A stretch of 30,470 nucleotides of DNA from a virus (IMGVR_UViG_3300028612_001125:1-30470), one strand, 5' to 3'; shown: positions 23,183 to 30,425, counted from the stretch's first letter. Translations and numbers: made by a program. The notes: generated by a model from the letters alone, not told the origin.

Positions 23183-23211
23183 ATTATAATTCTATCTTTT
23201 TACAACTCCAA
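23183..23211 (-). promoter_or_regulatory. Possible promoter upstream of the portal gene
   Basis: On the minus strand TTGGAG (23206-23211) and a perfect TATAAT (23183-23188) are separated by 17 bases, between the end of the terminase gene and the portal ATG. The -35 box is weak, so this is only a candidate. Confidence 0.35.
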
Positions 23212-25234
23212 CTATCCCACCTTTTCCCATACCACTAACAAACCATTCAGCTCCTATATATAAGTTTCCTTTCTGTTTACCACTTTCACTAGAAACAGCC
23301 TGTCCTACAACATTGTACTCTAATTCCGAATCAGCACGATGCATAGATCTAGCAGCCATATTAGCCATAATCAAAGCAGAATATCTATCCTTTACTAATC
23401 GCCCCTTTCTACCACCCGGCAACTTAATTTCCGGAGTATCCCATCTATCCCTACCACTAATAGAAGTTTGTGTCATTACGATAGTTGTTAATTCATTTTT
23501 TAATTCTTCTATTTCAAATACACAATCTTCCATAGTATCGTAGACACGTGATTTATCACCGGCCTTAATAGCCTTTTGATCTTGTAGTGATGCAGATTCT
23601 AAACTAATAGAATCAAATTGTGGAAATAGTAAAAACTTGTGCTCCATATCGTTTCTAAGACCATGATTTGCATCATTAGTCCAATCAGCTTTAGCAAAAT
23701 TGATCATCTCTAATATATGTAATCCAGCTTTATCATCTGTATCCTTTTCTTTATCTTCCTCAATAATCTGCCATATCCTTTGTTCGCCCTGACTCATCTT
23801 GTCTTCATCATGCAAAATTTCTTCTACAGACGCTCCACCCCCCTGCGAGTCACAAGAAATGTGTACACAACGAAAACGCTTCATTAACTCTCTAATTTTC
23901 CGACAACAAAATCCATAATATTCTTCTTGGGTAGTTAATCCCTGTTTTAATAATTCTTTATGTCTTGTCTTATTAGTGCTCCAACAATATACCATTCTAG
24001 TATGATCATTATTTATTTCAATCACAACAATCGCAAAATTATCTCTATCAGCAGCAGGGTCAATACCAATAACATAATTATATCCGGGTCTTCCTCTAAG
24101 CATAGCAGTAAAATTAACCGTACCACTAAAAATTTCTACAGGCGAAACGCATGACTCAATTAGAGTACGTTTAAAAAATCCCTGACTATCTTTAGAGAAA
24201 ATGGCACTATATTCCATTTCATAAATACCACTATGAACAGTAGCTTTAGCTCTAGATATATGTTTCTCATCTAAAAATCCCAATGGCAATAATTCTTGTG
24301 GAATTCTGAAAATAACATAATCTTTATAATCTATTTTAACTTCTTCCTCATCACTATCAAAAATACGAGCAAGTTTATGTTTATCACCACGGCTTCTTAA
24401 AATAGCACGATATTTTTTGAAATAGTCAGCAAAATGGTTAAAGTCATAATAAGCAGTTCCAGAAATAACTGATTGATTTCCCAAATTATTAAAAAGGCGT
24501 TCTTCAGTATCAATACCAAGTTCCGCTTTAATTTTAGAAGTAATCTTATCTTTCACATTTGCAACTGGATTAGAAGCAACAGCAGCGAAACCATGAATAA
24601 CAGTTTCATAAATTTCTAGAGTTAGAGCGGCAAATTCATCAGCTATAATATCGTTGGCACGTTCACCACGAATTTTTTCACCCGTTCCAATAGGTAACGC
24701 CGTAATAGTACTAGTACCCATCCGCAACTTCCATCTATCTGGATCTCGACTCATTCCTTTAGCTGAAGGTGGAAAATCATCATATAAACTTGTTAAAACT
24801 GGAGCATTATCCCATATCACTTCACAATATTGCATAACATACTTAGCTTGACGAAATGCAGCACCAACCACAACAACTTTTCTATTTGGCATAAGTAGAC
24901 AACGTAAAATTGAATAGATAGCCATTAAAAAGGTTTTGGAACCACCTCGACTTGCGATTAACATGGGAAACGGTTTATTCCAGATTTCTGAGAGTATCAA
25001 AGCTTGAAATGGTAAAAGTTCAACATTTAAAACATGTTTACAAATAAAATATAAATATTCTGGTAAAGGGCAAAGCGACATACATGATGCCATTAACCTT
25101 TGTGGATTTTCTAAAAGTCGAGAGTCACCAGATATTAATTCCTGGAGTGGATTAGGATAACTTTTAAAAAGATCATCACCTAATTCTAACCATCCATATT
25201 TTAAAAGTAGTTCGTTTTTTCTAGATTGATTCAT
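23192..25234 (-). CDS. terL: Terminase large subunit (packaging ATPase/nuclease)
   Basis: 680 aa. The ATPase domain has a Walker A variant ASRGGSKTF (about residues 94-102) and Walker B IIADEF (186-191). The nuclease domain has acidic residues in GIDPAADRDN (Asp382), ISCDSQGGG (Asp452) and KDRYSALIMA (Asp606), the expected three-metal-ligand layout of the RNaseH-like fold. It drives ATP-dependent DNA packaging and cuts the concatemer. No clear ribosome site lies before the ATG at 25234; a short hairpin is just upstream. The size is slightly larger than the usual 450-600 aa. Unusually, four accessory genes separate it from the probable small terminase. Confidence 0.93.
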   Translation of the reverse strand: MNQSRKNELLLKYGWLELGDDLFKSYPNPLQELISGDSRLLENPQRLMASCMSLCPLPEYLYFICKHVLNVELLPFQALILSEIWNKPFPMLIASRGGSKTFLMAIYSILRCLLMPNRKVVVVGAAFRQAKYVMQYCEVIWDNAPVLTSLYDDFPPSAKGMSRDPDRWKLRMGTSTITALPIGTGEKIRGERANDIIADEFAALTLEIYETVIHGFAAVASNPVANVKDKITSKIKAELGIDTEERLFNNLGNQSVISGTAYYDFNHFADYFKKYRAILRSRGDKHKLARIFDSDEEEVKIDYKDYVIFRIPQELLPLGFLDEKHISRAKATVHSGIYEMEYSAIFSKDSQGFFKRTLIESCVSPVEIFSGTVNFTAMLRGRPGYNYVIGIDPAADRDNFAIVVIEINNDHTRMVYCWSTNKTRHKELLKQGLTTQEEYYGFCCRKIRELMKRFRCVHISCDSQGGGASVEEILHDEDKMSQGEQRIWQIIEEDKEKDTDDKAGLHILEMINFAKADWTNDANHGLRNDMEHKFLLFPQFDSISLESASLQDQKAIKAGDKSRVYDTMEDCVFEIEELKNELTTIVMTQTSISGRDRWDTPEIKLPGGRKGRLVKDRYSALIMANMAARSMHRADSELEYNVVGQAVSSESGKQKGNLYIGAEWFVSGMGKGGIVGVVKR

Positions 25235-25247
25235 TTTAGATGTTGTC

Positions 25248-25264
25248 TATACCTTATAGGTATA
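25248..25264. promoter_or_regulatory. Short inverted repeat upstream of the large terminase
   Basis: TATACC and GGTATA form a perfect 6-bp dyad around TTATA, 14 bases before the large terminase start. It could fold in RNA and influence translation, since no good Shine-Dalgarno motif is seen. No T tract follows, so it does not look like a terminator. Confidence 0.35.
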
Positions 25265-25282
25265 ATAATTGTAAGATCCATA

Positions 25283-25921
25283 TCAAAATGAATATCCATA
25301 ATCTTGAATTATTTTTGATTCTATTCTAAATATATAATCACACATTTCTTTATTATAGTATTTCTTATAAGATTCATTATCAATATTCGTTACATTCACT
25401 CTATTAAATGTACGAATTAATCTAATTTGATCTATAGTTAAGTCAGTAAATTGAGACAAAAAAGATATTAATCCATTTCTTATATTTTCTAATCTTAGTA
25501 CGGTTAATTTAGTAAGAGGTCTATTAATTATATAATTTATCTGATTAGTTAAAGAATCATTATTATATCCATCAATCTTATCTTGTATAAATCGATTAAA
25601 TAGATGTATATCATCTAATGAATTATTAGAATATAACGATGGATATCTCTTAAATTTAATTGGATTATTACGTCTTTCCTTTGTCTTTATATAACGAAAA
25701 TGAGATAGATGCCAATCCCATGGATTACGCACTACGTAAAACCAATGTTTATTTCTAATATCTATGTCTTGTAAAAAATAAGATATAGGTTTATGTTGAT
25801 AATTTTTTTTCTGACAATAATTCAAAAATTTAAATTCTATAGATTGCGCTAAAATCTTAGTAACAAATATTCCTCCAGTTTTTGGAATATGAACAAAAAT
25901 AAAATCTTTACTTATTACCAT
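25283..25921 (-). CDS. Sulfotransferase-like enzyme
   Basis: 212 aa. The 5'-phosphosulfate-binding loop motif FVHIPKTGG is at residues 9-17, and a 3'-phosphate-binding type segment FYVVRNPWDWHLSHF is at 61-75 with Arg65. These are signatures of the PAPS-dependent sulfotransferase family, which transfers sulfate to hydroxyl groups of sugars or peptides. It is shorter than many family members but contains both cofactor motifs. The gene is extremely AT-rich and overlaps the ERCC4-type nuclease gene by 14 bases. It probably modifies a host or virion glycan, or a small molecule. That link to the neighbouring GDP-mannose dehydratase is inference. Confidence 0.82.
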   Translation of the reverse strand: MVISKDFIFVHIPKTGGIFVTKILAQSIEFKFLNYCQKKNYQHKPISYFLQDIDIRNKHWFYVVRNPWDWHLSHFRYIKTKERRNNPIKFKRYPSLYSNNSLDDIHLFNRFIQDKIDGYNNDSLTNQINYIINRPLTKLTVLRLENIRNGLISFLSQFTDLTIDQIRLIRTFNRVNVTNIDNESYKKYYNKEMCDYIFRIESKIIQDYGYSF

Positions 25922-26351
25922 TTAAAACTCGTTTAAAAATACTTTTAGCTACTTCCCGCCCCTGACTACCACACATCAAAATATTTACATTATATCTCAT
26001 TTGATACTCTAGTATACATTTAAGTATATAGTTTGGATGAACTCTAACTGTGTTCCATAATTTTTGCGGAATACCAGAATTTCTCGGAAATGAAAGAACG
26101 TCATCCATAGTAAATTCACATATAATAAATCCGTATCTAATAGAATCTAGTCTATCTAATACATCAAGAAAACGAGACTCATTTATATTTCGAGCAAACT
26201 CCGATGTTGTCGCCTTTCTCTCCACTGCTAATATAGATTCGTATCCTTCAATAGAATAATCACCCACATCCAGCTTTCGTGAAACAGAATTTTCAAATTC
26301 CCAAGGAGTTTTTTCACGTGTGTCTACTATAATTTTATGATTCATAACCAT
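25908..26351 (-). CDS. ERCC4/XPF-type nuclease
   Basis: 147 aa. ERCC4-fold nuclease motifs in order: VDTREKTPWEF (Asp10, Arg12, Glu13), KLDVGDYSIEG (Gly30-Asp31-Tyr32), and LAVERKATTSEFA (Glu44, Arg45, Lys46, the ERK signature). It consists essentially of this single domain, as in the standalone ERCC4 nucleases of some phages. It may act on branched or flap DNA during replication or recombination, or in processing the DNA for packaging. An alternative inner ATG at 26345 exists. It overlaps the HNH gene by 17 bases and the sulfotransferase gene by 14 bases. Confidence 0.85.
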   Translation of the reverse strand: MVMNHKIIVDTREKTPWEFENSVSRKLDVGDYSIEGYESILAVERKATTSEFARNINESRFLDVLDRLDSIRYGFIICEFTMDDVLSFPRNSGIPQKLWNTVRVHPNYILKCILEYQMRYNVNILMCGSQGREVAKSIFKRVLNGNK

Positions 26352-26667
26352 GCTTATTCTTATGCCTCACAATTTCCCGAAATAATGATTCATACAATCT
26401 TTCCTTCCGGGTAATCTTCCTATGACATTTCCGACATAAAGAAATTCCATTATCTAGATTATATCGTAATATAGGATTCTCTGCCCATGTTTTTATATGA
26501 TGAGCCTCCACTTTTCTTCCACGATATTTACAAGCTGGAAATTGACACTTATATTCGTCTCTTTGATAAATAGCCTTTCGCCACTTTTTATATTCGGGAT
26601 CGTCAAAATTACGTCCCGTTTTTTTAAAACTACGTTTTAATTTTGTTCTTTTTCTGTAATTAGCCAT
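26335..26667 (-). CDS. HNH endonuclease next to the terminase
   Basis: 110 aa. A very basic N-terminus (KRTKLKRSFKKTGRN) is followed by a Cys-zinc HNH unit: Cys41 and Cys46, VEAHHIKTWAENP (His56-His57), and NGISLCRKCH (Cys78, Cys81, His82). Single-domain HNH proteins often lie beside terminases, and HK97 gp74 is an example that aids packaging. Here it sits between GDP-mannose dehydratase and ERCC4 nuclease genes; its ATG overlaps the upstream stop. A packaging-related cutting role is plausible but not shown. Confidence 0.88.
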   Translation of the reverse strand: MANYRKRTKLKRSFKKTGRNFDDPEYKKWRKAIYQRDEYKCQFPACKYRGRKVEAHHIKTWAENPILRYNLDNGISLCRKCHRKITRKERLYESLFREIVRHKNKHGYES

Positions 26668-27721
26668 AAATCATATCCGCAACAAGTTGCGTAAAGTTAT
26701 ATTTAGGCTCCCATCCTAATTCTTTCCTAGCTCTACTTGAATCCCCGCATAAATACGGAACATCATTAGGTCGATAAAATTTGGGATTAATTTGAACATA
26801 AGGTTTCCAGTTGGTTATTCCAATACAAGCAAAAGCATCATCTAAAAATTCTCTAACAGTATGTGTTTCTCCAGTTGCAATTACATAATCTCCGGGCTTG
26901 TTTTGCTGTAACATCAGGTACATTGCCTTGACGTAATCTTTTGCGTGCCCCCAATCTCGTGATGCGTCTAGGTTGCCAAGTTCAAGATATTTAAAACCAG
27001 TATTAATTAATTCAATGTCAGCTTCTAGTTCGAGCCTAAATGTTTTAGAAATATTACTGGCATTAAGATATTCATCAAGATATCGTACATAGTTCGTTAT
27101 TTTTTTCGTCACAAAGTTATCACCACGTCTCGGACTTTCGTGATTGAATAAAATTCCGCAACTCGCATGTAGGTTGTAAGAATCCCGATAAACCCGAACA
27201 AGATAGTGGGCGGCGAGTTTTGATACGGCATATGGAGATTTCGGATTAAATATAGTATTTTCGTTCTGATAGTTTATTGTTTCTATATCGTTTATCTGAT
27301 ATCGGTCAAAGTTATCTCCAAACATTTCGGAGCTTGAAGCCTGATAGAACCGTATATCTCTATTTTCATGCATTCGCAAAACTTCCAAAATATTTAAAAG
27401 ACCACCTTTATTAATGTCCATAGTTAGTTGGGGCTGATCAAATGATGTAGCGACATGTGACTGTGCAGCCAGATTATAGACTTCGTCTGGATGAGTTTGA
27501 TTAATAGTTCGACTAACAGAACCTGAATCCGTAATATCTCCCTCGACGAGGGTAAAAGCTTCGCAGTCTAATAAATGGGAAATGCGCTGCGTATTTTCCG
27601 TAGATACTCGACGAGCAACACCGATTACTTCGTAATTCTTACCTATAAGGAGTTCAGATAGATAGCTTCCATCCTGCCCGGTAACCCCATAAATTAAAGC
27701 CCGACACTTAAATCCCATCAT
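26660..27721 (-). CDS. gmd: GDP-mannose 4,6-dehydratase
   Basis: 353 aa extended short-chain dehydrogenase. The NADP(H)-binding motif GVTGQDGSY (Gly12, 15, 18) lies at the N-terminus, the catalytic Ser130-Ser131-Glu132 in ASSSEMFG, and Tyr164/Lys168 in SPYAVSK. HESPRRGDNFVTKKI and DASRDWGHAKDYV are the sugar-nucleotide motifs of the family. It converts GDP-mannose to GDP-4-keto-6-deoxymannose, a precursor of GDP-fucose and related sugars. Compared with the E. coli enzyme, an insertion of about 10 residues precedes the catalytic Tyr. No second enzyme of the pathway is present in the window. The gene looks richer in G and C than its flanks. It overlaps both neighbours; ATG 27718 is an alternative start. 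Confidence 0.93.
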   Translation of the reverse strand: MMGFKCRALIYGVTGQDGSYLSELLIGKNYEVIGVARRVSTENTQRISHLLDCEAFTLVEGDITDSGSVSRTINQTHPDEVYNLAAQSHVATSFDQPQLTMDINKGGLLNILEVLRMHENRDIRFYQASSSEMFGDNFDRYQINDIETINYQNENTIFNPKSPYAVSKLAAHYLVRVYRDSYNLHASCGILFNHESPRRGDNFVTKKITNYVRYLDEYLNASNISKTFRLELEADIELINTGFKYLELGNLDASRDWGHAKDYVKAMYLMLQQNKPGDYVIATGETHTVREFLDDAFACIGITNWKPYVQINPKFYRPNDVPYLCGDSSRARKELGWEPKYNFTQLVADMIYG

Positions 27722-28526
27722 CTTCTCTCACCGTAGAACTATCTAAAAATGGCCGATCAACTTCGCCATCTGCAAACTCGTGATACTCCGCAAGACGTTT
27801 CCGCTCCCGTTTTACTGCCTCGGCAATAATTGCCATCTCAAACCCTTCTTCTTCCCGAAAAACCGGATCAACCAACTTCTGCATTAATCCCATAATTCCC
27901 TTGCCCGATTCTTTTAGCGTCGTAACACGTTGATCACGAGTAGCTTTTAGAGACTTCGATAATACGTCTAAACGTTGCTGAGCATCATTTATTTTCTTGT
28001 GTGTATCACTATCAAGTCCTTCTGCCGCTATACGATCACTAATACATTTATAAATCCTATCTTCATTTCTATCATTTAGATCTTTCTTAGACTCCGCATC
28101 AATTAATTTTTGCAACTGATTAATATTTTTTCTGATATCTGCGTGCTGAACCATTAAACGATTAAGTAAAATTTCGTGAAAAATCATTTGTTCAACCTGC
28201 GATTTCTCCGTAGGCCAAACATCTCCACCCATCTGTTTGTTGTAGTTTACCCATTTTATCTCAAAAAACATTAATTCATCATTGTTCGCAAACCGCTTTT
28301 TAGTTATGGGCCACAATTTATCGGCATGTAACTCATTCAGTATATATATTTCATCCGTCTTATCTGCTCCCACATCATCACCAAGACCAAGTTTTTCAGT
28401 CCGATATTTACGTATTGCCCCCTCAGTCTTTCCAAGAAATTTTGCCATTTCTTTATCACTCTGTCTTCCAGCATGATCCCGTATATGTTTTTGGGCACTT
28501 TTGCTTAATCTCCCAGTATTTGCCAT
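27708..28526 (-). CDS. terS: Probable terminase small subunit
   Basis: 272 aa. The N-terminus is a helix-turn-helix of the type SDKEMAKFLGKTEGAIRKYR (about residues 23-42), as in DNA-recognition domains of small terminases. A Trp/Tyr-rich middle region (FFEIKWVNYNKQMGGDVWPT) and a long charged helical, coiled-coil portion follow. Small terminases bind pac or cos DNA and hand it to the large subunit. Its place upstream of the terminase, behind a GGGAG ribosome site, supports this. It is larger than typical (about 150-200 aa), and the call is by architecture; another helix-turn-helix regulator is possible. Confidence 0.65.
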   Translation of the reverse strand: MANTGRLSKSAQKHIRDHAGRQSDKEMAKFLGKTEGAIRKYRTEKLGLGDDVGADKTDEIYILNELHADKLWPITKKRFANNDELMFFEIKWVNYNKQMGGDVWPTEKSQVEQMIFHEILLNRLMVQHADIRKNINQLQKLIDAESKKDLNDRNEDRIYKCISDRIAAEGLDSDTHKKINDAQQRLDVLSKSLKATRDQRVTTLKESGKGIMGLMQKLVDPVFREEEGFEMAIIAEAVKRERKRLAEYHEFADGEVDRPFLDSSTVREDDGI

Positions 28527-29116
28527 TTTTTCTCCCGTATAATTTGTAGAACTTCTTCCTGCACTTTTTCTCGCCGCTGTTTAGATAGAGTAACGCCGTC
28601 TAACATCCGAAATAAATCAGAACGCAGTTCCAGCGATATGTTATCTTTAATAATATTTAAAAGTTCGTCATCTTCTAGATTGTCAAAGGTAATCGGTTCG
28701 TATTTTATAGTCGATGGCTGCATTATATTTCTCTTGCTCGTATTTCTCAACTCCCACTTTCTCCACTTGTCACAGTCGTTTCTATCAGAAAACTCCGCAC
28801 ATTCATTGGAGCTTCGTTCCTTATGAGGATCGTAAAATGGACAAACAAGACAGGGTTTATCATAACGGGAAAAATTATCCCGCTTGTAATTTATGAGTCG
28901 ATTTCTAACGTGTGTGTAAAGAAAATTATCTAGCGGCCTCTTTTTATCCCAGTTACACAGTGCACTTAAAGCATAAAAGCGGCCCTGCTGTTTGATATCT
29001 TCAATGTCGTGATAACCGAAACGAAACTTGGAAGCTAGGCGATTAACGATTTTATCGATAGTAGCCACGAGGGTACTCTCTTCGAGAGCACCTGAAATAG
29101 GAGTTGGTTCTAGCAT
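28505..29116 (-). CDS. Sigma-70-like (region 2) factor, possible late transcription factor
   Basis: 203 aa from ATG 29116; a TTG at 29131 would add 5 residues, but the ATG has TTGGAG about 9 bases upstream and overlaps the previous gene's stop in the usual way. Residues about 30-85 show sigma region 2: HDIEDIKQQGRFYALSALCN, then PLDNFLYTHVRNRLINYKRD, with the DNA-melting type aromatic pattern. A Cys/His insert (CLVCPFYDPH, then CAEFSDRNDC) may bind zinc. The C-terminal helix-turn-helix-like end (SLELRSDLFRMLDGVTLSKQ) could be region 4. Phage sigma factors redirect host RNA polymerase to late genes. No phage-specific promoter motif was proven. Confidence 0.72.
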   Translation of the reverse strand: MLEPTPISGALEESTLVATIDKIVNRLASKFRFGYHDIEDIKQQGRFYALSALCNWDKKRPLDNFLYTHVRNRLINYKRDNFSRYDKPCLVCPFYDPHKERSSNECAEFSDRNDCDKWRKWELRNTSKRNIMQPSTIKYEPITFDNLEDDELLNIIKDNISLELRSDLFRMLDGVTLSKQRREKVQEEVLQIIREKKWQILGD

Positions 29117-29286
29117 CCGGGATGGCTCCAAAAAATCTTTGATTTTTCTTTGTCATCCTCAGAATCTGGGGATGGGTCGGGGTCGGGGACTTGTAGTTCT
29201 TCGGCAATTGCTTTTTGAAGCTCTTCTGAACTTCTAGTGTATAATAAAGAGGGGATTAAAGACTCCTTTTTGGATTGTTCTGTCAT
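29110..29286 (-). CDS. Small acidic protein (58 aa), first gene of the leftward operon
   Basis: ATG at 29284-29286, TAG at 29110-29112. A Lys/Ser/Leu-containing N-terminus (TEQSKKESLIPSLLYTRSSE) is followed by a Pro/Asp-rich acidic tail (VPDPDPSPDSEDDKEKSK) and an aromatic end (IFWSHPGC). No family is recognised. It overlaps the sigma-like gene by 7 bases, which supports translational coupling. The ribosome site is weak (GTAGGT). It may be an adaptor for RNA polymerase or for the sigma-like protein; this is speculative. Confidence 0.6.
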   Translation of the reverse strand: MTEQSKKESLIPSLLYTRSSEELQKAIAEELQVPDPDPSPDSEDDKEKSKIFWSHPGC

Positions 29287-29309
29287 AATAGTACCTACAA
29301 AGAGTGAAT

Positions 29310-29486
29310 ATGCAAAAAGATATACACCGGATTAACGAAATAATAGCAGAGCTGCTTAAAGTTAACGTCGATTCTAAGATAAAAACACTTCTAGAGGAGT
29401 TATCACTCCTCATCAAAAAAAGGTTGCGCAACAACAAGGAATTTGAAGAGTTCAACCTACGATTAAAGTTATTTATAGATCAATGA
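29310..29486 (+). CDS. Possible small coiled-coil protein on the plus strand
   Basis: 58 aa from ATG 29310 (GTG at 29304 is an alternative). The sequence is an amphipathic helix throughout, with regular Ile/Leu spacing (INEIIAELLKVNVDSKIKTL) and Lys/Glu pairs. It lies divergent from the leftward operon, within the stretch covered by the leftward promoter's leader. A weak plus-strand promoter (TTGAAG with TATAAT at 29240-29245, 19-base spacing) could serve it. The ribosome site is weak (AAAGAG). Composition is convincing but the regulatory signals are not. Confidence 0.45.
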   Translation: MQKDIHRINEIIAELLKVNVDSKIKTLLEELSLLIKKRLRNNKEFEEFNLRLKLFIDQ

Positions 29487-29500
29487 GTGCTCCACACTTT

Positions 29501-29528
29501 ATTATACTTAAATACATAGCTTTGTCAA
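29501..29528 (-). promoter_or_regulatory. Consensus sigma-70 promoter of the leftward operon
   Basis: On the minus strand TTGACA (29523-29528) and TATAAT (29501-29506) are perfect and separated by 16 bases. The predicted RNA starts near 29494, about 200 bases before the first ATG (29286), so it has a long leader that runs antisense to the possible plus-strand coiled-coil gene. Confidence 0.82.
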
Positions 29529-29621
29529 TATTCTGACGAATATAAGTGAAGATATAATATTAACTTAATAGTTTAGGTAATACTTTCTAAAAATAGGCGT
29601 CCAGTTGTGGAATTCCCCCCC

Positions 29622-29661
29622 TACTACTCTATGTAGTATATCTCTACTACAATCTGTAGTA
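29622..29661. repeat. Two identical-type dyads TACTAC-N5-GTAGTA
   Basis: The same 17-base dyad occurs at 29622-29638 and at 29645-29661, 23 bases apart (start to start), with different 5-base centres. Such paired palindromes are typical of dimeric protein-binding sites. They precede the tandem repeat block. Confidence 0.75.
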
Positions 29662-29687
29662 ATAAACCCCTCGCCAGGTCTACTACA

Positions 29688-29827
29688 CTACTACCTATAT
29701 GGACTAGTGTTTGACATAGTAGTGACAACTACGCTACTATCTATATGGACTAGTGTTTGACGTAGTAACAACTACGCTACTATCTATATGGCATAGTGTT
29801 TGACGTAATACTACTGTACAAAACTAC
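29688..29827. repeat. Three tandem repeats (43-51 bp) with internal dyads, iteron-like
   Basis: Units at 29688-29733, 29734-29776 and 29777-29827 share a core CTACTAYCTATATGG, then a TAGTGTTTGAC element. The first two units continue with a dyad GTAGT-N4-ACTAC before the next copy; the third diverges after TTTGACGTAA. A TTGACA/TTGACG box in each copy resembles a -35 element, but a convincing -10 is absent. They may be origin iterons or operators. Confidence 0.75.
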
Positions 29828-29925
29828 TTCGGAATAATTTGAGAATTATCTGGACACGGCCGATATACCTATGGTAGCTTATACGTAGTGATGTTACTTA
29901 TGCTTTTCTCTTGTGAGGTTTGATT

Positions 29926-30147
29926 ATGATTTGTAAGCATACTCAATTTATCTCTCGCAACTCTTTGTCGTGGGCCGCTTGGCATATCTCTGTCGGACAC
30001 CCAATCCCGCAATTTGGGTGTTGTTCTTGGTGCACTAAACGACGTGAAAAGATTACGGTAAAATCAATGTCGGTTGGAGAATGTTGTCGTCCCACCAACA
30101 CTAGCAAAATGTCGATTGGAGAAATCTGCGAAATGTGGAATTTGTAG
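29926..30147 (+). CDS. Small Cys-rich protein (73 aa)
   Basis: ATG at 29926, preceded by GAGG about 7 bases upstream, ending in TAG at 30145-30147. It begins MICKHTQFISRNSLS and contains Cys pairs (FGCCSWCTKRRE, then GECCRP, and EICEMW), so zinc binding is possible. Its N-terminus resembles that of the next gene (MVCEHIQFI), suggesting related or duplicated small genes. A terminator starts 9 bases after its stop. The position at the right side of the control region suggests an early-expressed regulatory or host-takeover protein, which is inference. Confidence 0.6.
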   Translation: MICKHTQFISRNSLSWAAWHISVGHPIPQFGCCSWCTKRREKITVKSMSVGECCRPTNTSKMSIGEICEMWNL

Positions 30148-30155
30148 AAACCTTA

Positions 30156-30185
30156 GGGGGGTCAACGGTGACCCCCCTCTTTCCT
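30156..30185 (+). terminator. Very strong intrinsic terminator after the Cys-rich gene
   Basis: GGGGGGTCA pairs perfectly with TGACCCCCC (9 bp, mostly GC) around ACGG. TCTTTCCTCTT follows. The next ribosome site begins only about 19 bases after the stem, so the next gene is probably expressed by read-through. Confidence 0.85.
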
Positions 30186-30206
30186 CTTAAAAGTTTGGAG
30201 TCAACT

Positions 30207-30377
30207 ATGGTATGTGAACACATCCAATTCATTCCTGTGGAACTGATGGATTGTTTTAAATTTGGATATACCCCTGTCAAATCACAACCGATGGGATTTT
30301 GGGGCATGGGCTCCGAAGCCCTTGACAAAACGTCGTTCACTGACGCTAAAGGGGCCGATGGAAATAACGCCGTCTAG
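30207..30377 (+). CDS. Small hypothetical protein (56 aa)
   Basis: Start ATG 30207 has GGAG with 6 bases spacing; a longer reading of the same frame is possible from 30135 but would run through the terminator. The protein begins MVCEHIQFIPVELMDCFKFG, similar to the N-terminus of the preceding gene, then is Gly/Ser/Asp-rich. It has two Cys. No family recognised. It ends four bases before the second terminator. Confidence 0.6.
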   Translation: MVCEHIQFIPVELMDCFKFGYTPVKSQPMGFWGMGSEALDKTSFTDAKGADGNNAV

Positions 30378-30381
30378 GTCC

Positions 30382-30408
30382 AAAGGGGGGGGATTCCCCC
30401 CTTTTTTT
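30382..30408 (+). terminator. Second strong intrinsic terminator
   Basis: AAAGGGGGG pairs with CCCCCCTTT around GGATT, and seven T follow the C run. The next ribosome site (GGAG at 30415-30418) is only 6 bases past the T tract, again leaving no space for a promoter. Confidence 0.85.
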
Positions 30409-30425
30409 CTCATTGGAGATACAAA

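Larger units (their letters stand above)
29487..29925. other. Non-coding control region at the strand switch (about 440 bp)
   Basis: No convincing gene lies here. The stretch holds a perfect minus-strand promoter at its left edge, possible plus-strand -10/-35 elements (TTCTGA with TATAAT at 29553-29558), two hairpins, three tandem repeats, and multiple GTAGTA/CTACTA motifs. This composition is typical of early promoters, operators or replication origins. Confidence 0.6.

Noticed and set aside
29234-29455. Minus-strand frame of 73 codons in the leader region
   Set aside because: It overlaps the 58-aa acidic gene in another frame and has a Leu/Ser/Arg/Phe composition typical of a reverse-strand shadow of the coiled-coil frame; no ribosome site.
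29688-29827. CRISPR array
   Set aside because: The repeats are directly tandem without unique spacers and number only three. No cas genes are near.
30101-30340. Minus-strand frame of 79 codons over the rightward small genes
   Set aside because: It crosses the strong terminator hairpin and both small genes, which have good ribosome sites on the plus strand.
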